From Marinobacterium stanieri (GTDB lineage: Bacteria > Pseudomonadota > Gammaproteobacteria > Pseudomonadales > Balneatricaceae), in contig NZ_FTMN01000010.1 in assembly GCF_900155945.1 (NCBI RefSeq), positions 62,001-126,000 of the forward strand: a stretch of 64,000 bases of DNA, in the 5' to 3' direction. The notes beneath the pieces were generated by a model. The model had not been told where the DNA came from and did not search any database. It saw only the letters and a program-made list of their open reading frames with translations. Numbering within the stretch: position 1 is the stretch's first letter; every line of letters starts with the position of its first letter. The position numbers and the translations under genes were made by a program. This document shows, in pieces, positions 17,527-25,282 of this stretch.

Positions 17527-18753
17527 ATGATCGAAGTTCGCCAACTGAGCAAAAGCTTCCGCCTCTACCGCAAGCCGTCCGACCGGCTTAAGGAAGTCCT
17601 GCTGCGCCGCCAGTATCATCACCGCCACCAGGCACTGGACGCCATCAGCTTCAGCCTTCGCAACGGCGAAACCCTGGGAGTACTGGGGCAAAACGGCGCC
17701 GGCAAATCCACCCTGCTTAAGCTGCTGACCGGCGTTTTGATTCCTGACAGCGGCGAGATCGGTATCGAAGGCCGTATCACCGGCCTGCTGGAACTGGGCA
17801 CCGGTTTTGATCACGCCCTGACAGGCCTCGATAACATCATGGCTAACGGTCTCCTCATCGGCATGACCCGTGAGGAAATTCTGGCCGCCCGTGATGAAAT
17901 CATCAATTTTTCCGAGCTTGGCGAGTATATCCACGAGCCGGTTCGTACCTACTCGTCCGGGATGGTAATGCGCCTGGCCTTTTCCATCGCAATTCACGCC
18001 AACCCGGCCTGTTTTGTGGTCGATGAAGCCCTTTCCGTGGGCGATGGCCACTTCCAGCAGAAATGCATGCGCAAGATCCGGGCATTCAGGGACGCAGGCG
18101 GCAGTATCGTATTCGTGTCGCACGACCTCAATGCCGTGAAAATGCTATGCGACCGCGCACTGGTTCTGGATGGCGGCAAGATCGCCTATGAAGGCGACTC
18201 CGAAGAAGCCGTGAACTATTACAACCGCATCATGGCGCGCCTGGATGAGCAGGAAGCCGACCTGCAGGAAACCTCTCGCAGCAGCAACAGCTACGGCACC
18301 GGTGAAGCCCAAATCCAGTCTGCCGAGTTGATTGGCCATCGCTCCGGTTGCGACACCGTTGCAGCCGGCGAAGATGTGGACATCAAACTCGATATTCGCG
18401 CCTCCGAAGCCATTCCATCCCTGTCGGTCGGCTTTATGATCCGCGACCGCTTTGGTCAGGATATCTTTGGCACCAACAGCCACTTGCTTGGGCAAGACAT
18501 TCAACTGAACGCAGGCGAAGACTGTGACCTTCAGTTCTCTCTGCCCATCAACCTGGCTCCCGGAAAGTACACCATTACCCTGGCTCTGCACTCGGAAGAC
18601 AACCATCTGGAGCACTGCTATCACTGGTGTGATAACTTCATTCGCTTTGAAGTTGCGGGCAGCCATCTGCCCCTGTTCTCCGGTATCGTTGCGCTGCCGA
18701 CTCGTTTACAACATGCTACCCGGCCCTCGCAAGGGACGCAGGAGGCCTCATGA
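17527..18753 (+). CDS. wzt: O-polysaccharide ABC exporter ATPase with C-terminal glycan-binding domain
   Basis: A 408-residue protein. Residues 1-245 are the ATPase with Walker A GQNGAGKST (54-62), signature region YSSGMVMRLAFS and Walker B CFVVDEALSVGD. Residues about 260-395 form a Wzt C-terminal beta-sandwich (from AQIQSAELIGHR to FIRFEVAGSHLPLFSG). In E. coli O9a and Klebsiella O-antigens this domain recognises the modified non-reducing end of the finished chain before export. Its presence predicts that the chain made here carries a terminal cap, and the adjacent methyltransferase gene (ATGA overlap) is the obvious source. Confidence 0.93.
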   Translation: MIEVRQLSKSFRLYRKPSDRLKEVLLRRQYHHRHQALDAISFSLRNGETLGVLGQNGAGKSTLLKLLTGVLIPDSGEIGIEGRITGLLELGTGFDHALTGLDNIMANGLLIGMTREEILAARDEIINFSELGEYIHEPVRTYSSGMVMRLAFSIAIHANPACFVVDEALSVGDGHFQQKCMRKIRAFRDAGGSIVFVSHDLNAVKMLCDRALVLDGGKIAYEGDSEEAVNYYNRIMARLDEQEADLQETSRSSNSYGTGEAQIQSAELIGHRSGCDTVAAGEDVDIKLDIRASEAIPSLSVGFMIRDRFGQDIFGTNSHLLGQDIQLNAGEDCDLQFSLPINLAPGKYTITLALHSEDNHLEHCYHWCDNFIRFEVAGSHLPLFSGIVALPTRLQHATRPSQGTQEAS

Positions 18754-20198
18754 ACAACCAAACCACCGAGCAACTGCTCGACGCTATCCGCCGCGAAGCG
18801 GCCCAACTGGACATAAAAACTCAGCCCGAGCCCCAGCCTTTACCGGCGGAAGAATCGCCCGGCCAGATGAGCTTTGAGCAACGCCTGCGCCTGCCGTCAA
18901 AGCCGGCATACCATTACCGCGAGTTCCTGCAGTTTGATGACGAAGCCTTCGTGCGCAACGCCTTCCTGTGCATTCTCCAGCGCGAGCCAGACCCCGCCGG
19001 ACTGCAAAGCTATCTCAACAAGCTAAACGACGGTATTGAAAAACAGGGCATTCTGGCCGAACTCTCAGGCTCTGAAGAAGCGAAGCGTTACGGCGTGCGT
19101 ATTCGTGGTCTCAAAGGCTACCGCATGATTGCGCGTCTGCGCCGCATCCGCACCTTGCGCCCTGTTGCCCAGCGCCTGTTGGGCCTGTACCGCCGTATCT
19201 GCGAGCTGCCCAACACCGAAGAGATGAACCAGTACCGGGCCAATATTTTGCAGCAACTGTCCTGGATGAGTCGGCAATTGCAGGCGGCCGAGCACCTTAC
19301 CGAACTTAGCCGACAGCAGGTTGAACAACTTAAGCAGCAAACTGGCAAACAGGGCGAAGACAACGCTCTGCTGCGCGAAGAAAACCAGACACTTTCAAAG
19401 CAGCTTGCCAACTTGAGCCATAAAATCGCTTATCAGCATCAAGCCCTGGCGACCCGGCCCTCAATTCCGGCTGAGCCAAACAGCGCTAAAGCACCGGCCG
19501 TTGCCCCCGCCATTGATGACAGCGACGTATCGGCTTTCTATGTTGCATTCGAAGATGCCTGTCGAGGAACCCGTGAAGAAATTCGCGAGAAGATGTCCAA
19601 ATGGCTCAGCTACCTGACAGCGGCCAACACCGGCAGTAACCGGGTTCTGGATATCGGCTGTGGCCGCGGTGAGTGGCTGCAACTGCTTGGCGAAAATGGC
19701 TATGCCGCCACAGGGCTGGATATCAACCCGGTCATGGTTAACAGCTGCACCGAGCAAGGTCTTACAGCATCACTCGATGATGCGTTGACCTGGCTGCAGC
19801 GCCAGCCGGATGCCAGTCTGGCAGCCATTACTGCCTTCCATGTCATTGAGCACGTCCCCTTCGAGCTTCTACTGCGTTGGACCACCGAAGCTCGCCGCGT
19901 ACTCCAGCCCGGTGGTGTTCTCATTATGGAAACTCCGAACCCGGAGAACATCCTGGTCGGCAGCCACACCTTCTACCACGACCCGACACACCGCAACCCG
20001 ATTACGCCCACACTGCTGGAGTTTCTCGCAGAGTATTGTGGCTATGCCGATAGCGAACTGGTGCGCCTGCACCCCTACCCGGAAGAGGCCAAAGTGAGTG
20101 GTAACGACCCACTCACCGAGCGTGTAAACGGCCATCTATGCGGACCTCAGGATATCGCACTGGTCGCTCGCGTGCCGGAAGCGGAGGCGGCTGAATGA
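18750..20198 (+). CDS. DUF4214 / coiled-coil / SAM methyltransferase fusion, candidate O-chain terminator
   Basis: A 482-residue protein of three parts. Residues about 45-115 are a DUF4214 unit (FVRNAFLCILQREPDPAGLQ, then ELSGSEEAKRYG). Residues about 165-235 are a heptad-rich coiled coil with many Gln/Glu/Leu. Residues about 255-475 are a class I methyltransferase with VLDIGCGRGEW near 298, a GLDIN acidic motif and AFHVIEHVPF. A methyltransferase joined to a coiled coil next to Wzm/Wzt recalls WbdD, whose coiled coil sets O-chain length and whose methyltransferase caps the chain. No kinase domain is present. There is no membrane anchor or signal peptide, so the DUF4214 here is cytosolic, unlike the others in this window. 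Capping is inference. Confidence 0.85.
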   Translation: MNNQTTEQLLDAIRREAAQLDIKTQPEPQPLPAEESPGQMSFEQRLRLPSKPAYHYREFLQFDDEAFVRNAFLCILQREPDPAGLQSYLNKLNDGIEKQGILAELSGSEEAKRYGVRIRGLKGYRMIARLRRIRTLRPVAQRLLGLYRRICELPNTEEMNQYRANILQQLSWMSRQLQAAEHLTELSRQQVEQLKQQTGKQGEDNALLREENQTLSKQLANLSHKIAYQHQALATRPSIPAEPNSAKAPAVAPAIDDSDVSAFYVAFEDACRGTREEIREKMSKWLSYLTAANTGSNRVLDIGCGRGEWLQLLGENGYAATGLDINPVMVNSCTEQGLTASLDDALTWLQRQPDASLAAITAFHVIEHVPFELLLRWTTEARRVLQPGGVLIMETPNPENILVGSHTFYHDPTHRNPITPTLLEFLAEYCGYADSELVRLHPYPEEAKVSGNDPLTERVNGHLCGPQDIALVARVPEAEAAE

Positions 20199-21226
20199 AG
20201 TTACTGGTCACCGCCTGCCAGGTGCCGTTCATGCATGGCGGTGCCGACTACCATATTGATGGCGTGACGGACGCCCTGCGCCGTGCCGGTCACCAGGTCG
20301 AGCAGGTACGCTTCCCGTTCAAGTTCAACCCGACCCGATCAATTGAAGAGCTGATGGCCCATTGCGAACAGCAGGACTTCAGCGAATTCAATGGCCTGCA
20401 GATAGACAAGGTTATCAGCCTGCAGTTTCCCGGCTACGGTGTCCGCCACCCAGACCATCGCGTGTGGGTGATGCATCAGCACCGTGCTGTTTACGAACTC
20501 TTCGATCAGCAGCCGGATAAGCGCCAACTGGAAGCCTTCAAGCAACAGGTCACTGACTACGATACCCGGGTGCTTGCACGCGCTTCACGTTTATTCGCCA
20601 ACTCTGCCAATGTGGCCAGCCGCTTGCGCCAGTTCAATGGCCTTAACGCCCTGCCGCTGTACCATCCGCCGCACGGCGCCGAGCACTTTTATTGCGCCGA
20701 CGATTGGGAATACATTTTCTATCCCAGCCGACTGGAAACACTCAAACGCCAGTCTCTGTTGATTGAAGCCGCACAATACCTGCGTTCTCCTGTACGAATT
20801 TTGCTTGGCGGCAGCGGGGGGCAGGAAGCCCAGTACCGCGCCCTGATCGAAAAACTCGGCGTACAGGACCGGGTCCACCTGATCGGACGCTTCAGTGAAG
20901 CGGAAAAATATACGCTCTATGCCCGTTCACTGGGCGTATTTTTCGGCCCCTATGACGAGGATTATGGCTACATCACACTGGAGGCCATGCTATCCGGTAA
21001 GCCCGTGATCACGTGCACCGATTCCGGCGGCCCGCTGGAGTTCGTACGCGAGGGTGAAACCGGCTATGTCCGCGAGCCAGAGCCCGAACAGATCGCCGAG
21101 GCTATTGAGCGCCTCTATGCCGACAAGCAGGCCGCCGCCGCCATGGGCGCGGCCGGACGCGAAAGTTATTCACAGCACAACATCAGCTGGCAGCAGGTTG
21201 TTAACAGCCTGCTGACCGACAACTGA
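20195..21226 (+). CDS. Family 4 glycosyltransferase
   Basis: A 343-residue GT4-type enzyme. The N-terminal part has PFMHGGADYHIDG (GG loop) and the C-terminal part YPSRLETLKRQSLLIEAA and YDEDYGYITLEAMLSGKP with the donor-binding E-x7-E. ATGA overlap with the methyltransferase gene. It shares the unusual DEDYGYITLEAM/DEDFGLITIEAM wording and a D-KVIS-x-x-FP segment with the first half of the next gene, so the two are probably related by duplication. It acts in synthesis of the surface glycan; specificity unknown. Confidence 0.87.
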   Translation: MKLLVTACQVPFMHGGADYHIDGVTDALRRAGHQVEQVRFPFKFNPTRSIEELMAHCEQQDFSEFNGLQIDKVISLQFPGYGVRHPDHRVWVMHQHRAVYELFDQQPDKRQLEAFKQQVTDYDTRVLARASRLFANSANVASRLRQFNGLNALPLYHPPHGAEHFYCADDWEYIFYPSRLETLKRQSLLIEAAQYLRSPVRILLGGSGGQEAQYRALIEKLGVQDRVHLIGRFSEAEKYTLYARSLGVFFGPYDEDYGYITLEAMLSGKPVITCTDSGGPLEFVREGETGYVREPEPEQIAEAIERLYADKQAAAAMGAAGRESYSQHNISWQQVVNSLLTDN

Positions 21227-21237
21227 GCAGGACCAGG

Positions 21238-23619
21238 ATGAAGATTGCACTGATTGCCCCCAGCCCCGTTCCCTTCACCATTGGCGGCGCCGAAAAGCTC
21301 TGGTGGGGGATGCTGGAGCACATCAATCAGCACACCGGACACGAAGCGGAGTTGATCAAAATCCCGTCGCCGGAGCGTAGCTTTCCGGAACTGATCCGTA
21401 GCTATGAAGCTTTTAGCCAACTGGACCTGAGCCATTTCGACCGTGTTATCAGCACCAAATATCCCGCGTGGATGGTCGACCACCCGGAGCACTACTGCTA
21501 CCTGCAGCACAAACTGCGGGGGCTCTATGATACCTATCATTTCTGTGGCCAACCCGAGCAACTTGAACCCAAGCGCTACCCGGCACACTACCAGGCGCTG
21601 ATCCAGCTGTTGCAGCAAACACCCGAGCGTACACAACTGCCAGAGCTCTTTTCACAGCTGAAAGCGCTTGAGCAACAGGACGACTATGGCCGCCACTGCG
21701 CTTTCCCCGGACCGCTCACGCGAGCGGTAGTTCATCACCTGGATGCAATTGCACAGCGCCCCGGTGCCATTCGTCATTACGGCGCCATCTCGTATAATGT
21801 GGCCAACCGCCGAGACTACTTCCCGCAAGGTGCCGATGTTCAGGTTGTCCATCACCCCTCCGACCTCAAGGGAATTCGTGGCGGTGAATACAACTACATC
21901 TTTACTGTCAGCCGCCTGGATGGCCCCAAGCGCCTGGATTTACTGATTCAGGCATTCCGCCAGCTACCGGATCAGATCGAGCTGCGCATCGCGGGCAGCG
22001 GCCCTGAAGAGCAGAAACTCAAGGCACTTGCAGAAGGCGACGAACGTATCCGCTTCCTGGGTCGTATCACCGACAAGGAAATCGCCGATCAGTATGCCGA
22101 CGCCCTCTTTGTGCCTTTTATGCCCTATGACGAGGACTTTGGCCTGATCACTATCGAGGCCATGAGCGCAGGCAAGGCCGTACTGACCACCACCGATGCC
22201 GGCGGCGTGAACGAATTTGTCGAAAATGGTATTAGCGGTTTCAGCGTTGCTCCCGAGGTAGACGCCCTGAAACAGGCCATGGGCCAGTTGCTGGCCGATC
22301 ACGAAGCCACCGCTCGCATGGGCGAACAGGCGCGTGACAAGGTTTCCCATATCAGCTGGGAAGCCACATTGGCCCCTCTGTTGGCTCCTACGACCGAAAC
22401 CGCTGAAACCGCCGAAACCGTTCACCAAACACCTGAGAAAACACGCAAGAAAGTCGTCGTCACCTCTACCTTCCCGGCCTGGCCACCCCAGGGTGGAGGA
22501 CAGAGCCGTCTCTACAATCTCTATGCCCAGCTGTCAGAGCACATGGATGTCAGCTTGGTCTGCACTGGTCCGGAGAAACGCCACCTGCGCTTACTTCCCG
22601 GTCTGGTTGAGCATGTAGTGCCCGAGTCCTTGAGCCAGAAGGTGCATGCCAAAACCCTTCAGCACGGGCGCAAGGTCCCTCTGGGCGATATCGCCGCCAT
22701 TGAAGGCATCCTCAAAAACAGTTCTTACATGAGCCTGCTGGAAGATCAGGTGCGTGATGCCGACCTGGTCATCGCTTCACACCCCTATCTGTACCAGGCA
22801 ATCCGGGCAGTCTGGCAAGGGCCTATCGCTTACGATGCGCATAATGTTGAGGCGGACATGAAGGCAGCCGTTCTGGAAGGCCAAAAAGACCCTGCCCCAC
22901 TGCTGCAGAAAGTGCGCGATACCGAAGCCGCCTGCATCCGCGAAAGTGAATGGCTGGTCGCCTGCAGCCAGGAAGACCTGGATCGTTTCGCTGCGCTGTA
23001 TGGAACGATCGACTGCCCTGCAGCCGTCGCTGGCAATGGTGTCGACCTGAAGCTGACCCGCTACCATAGCGTTGAAGAACGGCGCGACAACCGTATCAAG
23101 CTGGGATTACCAACGGACCAGGAAGCACTGCTGTTCATGGGCAGCTGGCACGGCCCCAACCTGGAAGCGGCTCAGGTTATCATTGAGCTTGCAAAAGAGC
23201 GGCCTCAATACCAGTTCTGGCTACTGGGCAGCTTGTGCAACCACCAGGATTTCCAGAAACTGCCCGATAATGTCACGCCTTTGGGCATGTTGCCGGAAGC
23301 CGAAAAGCAGGTCGTGATGTCGGCAGCATCCGCAGCGCTTAACCCCATGTCATCAGGCTCAGGCACCAACCTGAAAATGCTCGACTACGCAGCCTGGGGT
23401 CTGGATATTATCAGCACACCATTCGGAAACCGAGGTATCGATTTTATTGATGGCAGCGAAATCACGCTTGCAGAACCGAACACCTTTGCACGGGCAATTG
23501 ACGATTTGATCGCCCTGCCGGATGATCGACGTAACACAATGACTGAAGCAGCCCGCAAACGTGTCGAAGAGACCTTCGACTGGTCAGCCTGTGCCGCTGC
23601 CTTGATCGAGATGGCTTGA
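21238..23619 (+). CDS. Double glycosyltransferase: two GT-B domains in one chain
   Basis: A 793-residue protein made of two complete GT4-like enzymes. Residues 1 to about 385 run from IALIAPSPVPFTIGGAEKLW to the donor motif DEDFGLITIEAMSAGK. A Thr/Glu/Ala-rich linker with an ETAETAET repeat follows. The second enzyme, from about 403, starts VVVTSTFPAWPPQGGGQSRL, has YDAHNVEADM and the late motif MSSGSGTNLKMLDYAAWGLD. Bifunctional transferases of this kind add two successive sugars and are common in ABC-exported O-polysaccharide loci. It starts 11 bp after the previous gene. The two sugars are not predictable from sequence. Confidence 0.87.
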   Translation: MKIALIAPSPVPFTIGGAEKLWWGMLEHINQHTGHEAELIKIPSPERSFPELIRSYEAFSQLDLSHFDRVISTKYPAWMVDHPEHYCYLQHKLRGLYDTYHFCGQPEQLEPKRYPAHYQALIQLLQQTPERTQLPELFSQLKALEQQDDYGRHCAFPGPLTRAVVHHLDAIAQRPGAIRHYGAISYNVANRRDYFPQGADVQVVHHPSDLKGIRGGEYNYIFTVSRLDGPKRLDLLIQAFRQLPDQIELRIAGSGPEEQKLKALAEGDERIRFLGRITDKEIADQYADALFVPFMPYDEDFGLITIEAMSAGKAVLTTTDAGGVNEFVENGISGFSVAPEVDALKQAMGQLLADHEATARMGEQARDKVSHISWEATLAPLLAPTTETAETAETVHQTPEKTRKKVVVTSTFPAWPPQGGGQSRLYNLYAQLSEHMDVSLVCTGPEKRHLRLLPGLVEHVVPESLSQKVHAKTLQHGRKVPLGDIAAIEGILKNSSYMSLLEDQVRDADLVIASHPYLYQAIRAVWQGPIAYDAHNVEADMKAAVLEGQKDPAPLLQKVRDTEAACIRESEWLVACSQEDLDRFAALYGTIDCPAAVAGNGVDLKLTRYHSVEERRDNRIKLGLPTDQEALLFMGSWHGPNLEAAQVIIELAKERPQYQFWLLGSLCNHQDFQKLPDNVTPLGMLPEAEKQVVMSAASAALNPMSSGSGTNLKMLDYAAWGLDIISTPFGNRGIDFIDGSEITLAEPNTFARAIDDLIALPDDRRNTMTEAARKRVEETFDWSACAAALIEMA

Positions 23620-23630
23620 GGTACTTAAAC

Positions 23631-25268
23631 ATGCTTGTCGCGCCAGTTGACTACACTGCCAGATGGTATGCCGGACTACTGAGTGATTATCGCTGGGATA
23701 CCGGCACCGTCACTTACAGCTTCCCCTCAGGCACCGCCTATTTCCCCCCGGACTACAGTGAGGATAATGAGTGGAACAGTTGGTTTCCGCTCACTTTCCT
23801 TCAAATGAATGAGTTCAGGGGCGTCGCTCAACAGGTCAGTCAATTAACTAACCTTAATTTACTGGAGGTCAATGACAGCACTACTTACGGCGACATTCGC
23901 CTGGCCTTCAATGACCAAATTGATTATGAAACAGCGGCCTACGCCTATTATCCCTGGCCGATGTATGAAAATGGCACCACCCCCAGTGCTGCCGCTGGGG
24001 ATATTTGGCTGAATTACGACACCCGAAATGACAACAGCAACCCTGGCAGCTGGTTCTACATGACGTTGATTCATGAACTGGGACATGCGCTAGGGCTTTC
24101 ACACTCATTCGAGGCCGAAAGCGATTTCCCCGCAGTTCCGAGTTCTCAGGACAGTTTCCAATACACGGTGATGTCTTACACTGACCACCCGGACATGCCA
24201 GAAACTGCACCTGTAACCTTTCAGTTAATGGATGTAGCTGCACTTCAGTACCTGTACGGCGCCAACACTGACTATAACAGCAGCGACACCCTCTATACTT
24301 TCACCGACAGCATTCCAATGCAGACTCTTTGGGATGGTGGCGGCTATGACACCTTGGATTTCAGCGCACTGGGCAGTGCGATAGCGTCGGATATTGGAGA
24401 GGGCGGTTTCAGCAGTGCAGGTGAAGTATCAACTTATTCGAATGTAAAAGTCCCGGGAACAAATAACCTGGCTATTGCCTTTGGCGCCATTGTAGAAAAA
24501 CTCATCGCAACTGATTATAACGATCAGGTTACTGGTGCCCAACACGACAATACTATCGAGCTGGGCCTGGGCAATGACACCTTTTACTGGGAAGGAGGCC
24601 ATGACAGGGTTTGGGGCGGTGATGGTGAAGACAGTATTCAGCTGAGCAACCACTCCAGCCGCTGGTCACTGGACACCAGCAATGGCCTGACACTGGACAA
24701 ACTCACACTTTATCGGGACAGCTCAACCGATAACGCAGTAACTTTTTCAGGTATCGAAACTGTGTCCTTCAGTGACACAGAATATACACCCCACCAGTTG
24801 ATGTTTAAGCTGGAGGGCGATGCAGTGCTTGCCGATGCAACCACTCCTTGGGCAAGCGATGTACTGACAGGCTCGTCCATTGTTTCCGCAGAAGAAGCCC
24901 AACTTTACCGCGCCTACCTTGGCATAATGGGACGCACTCCTGACCAGCCCGGGTTCGAGTGGTGGCAAGACGAACTGCAGAAAGGTTCAAGTCTGGAGCA
25001 GATGACGACCGGGTTCTACAACTCAGTTGAATTTAGAGGTCGTGCTGATATAGACGGTGATAACAGCATAAGTCACGAAGAACTCCTCGACGAGCTCTAC
25101 ACCAACACTCTCGGCCGCCTGCCGGACGATGGCGGATACAACTGGTGGTTAAATGAGCTATACTACGGGTTTCGCACACCTGCACAGGCCATGCTGGAAT
25201 TTACTCAGTCCGACGAATATGTTGATGCCAGCCTGCAAGTTGTCGGTATGCAGCTCTGGCTAACCTGA
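23631..25268 (+). CDS. Serralysin-like M10 metalloprotease with C-terminal DUF4214
   Basis: A 545-residue zinc protease. The metzincin site HELGHALGLSH spans residues 148-158 and the Met-turn VMSYT 180-184. A serralysin C-type region follows (LQYLYGAN near 207) with a few degenerate RTX turns (GLGNDTFYWEGGHDRVWGGD). The last 125 residues are two DUF4214 units around an EF-hand-like loop DIDGDNSISHEE (25047-25082), as in the acidic paralogues at 5.7-8.0 kb. No signal peptide, so T1SS export is expected. Start: ATG 23631 with GAGG nine bases upstream; the TTG at 23616 would overlap the glycosyltransferase stop. Caulobacter SapA, which cleaves the S-layer protein, is also an M10 enzyme; a similar editing role is inferred. 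The long propeptide of many serralysins is not apparent. Confidence 0.88.
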   Translation: MLVAPVDYTARWYAGLLSDYRWDTGTVTYSFPSGTAYFPPDYSEDNEWNSWFPLTFLQMNEFRGVAQQVSQLTNLNLLEVNDSTTYGDIRLAFNDQIDYETAAYAYYPWPMYENGTTPSAAAGDIWLNYDTRNDNSNPGSWFYMTLIHELGHALGLSHSFEAESDFPAVPSSQDSFQYTVMSYTDHPDMPETAPVTFQLMDVAALQYLYGANTDYNSSDTLYTFTDSIPMQTLWDGGGYDTLDFSALGSAIASDIGEGGFSSAGEVSTYSNVKVPGTNNLAIAFGAIVEKLIATDYNDQVTGAQHDNTIELGLGNDTFYWEGGHDRVWGGDGEDSIQLSNHSSRWSLDTSNGLTLDKLTLYRDSSTDNAVTFSGIETVSFSDTEYTPHQLMFKLEGDAVLADATTPWASDVLTGSSIVSAEEAQLYRAYLGIMGRTPDQPGFEWWQDELQKGSSLEQMTTGFYNSVEFRGRADIDGDNSISHEELLDELYTNTLGRLPDDGGYNWWLNELYYGFRTPAQAMLEFTQSDEYVDASLQVVGMQLWLT

Positions 25269-25282
25269 ACATGAGGTTATAC

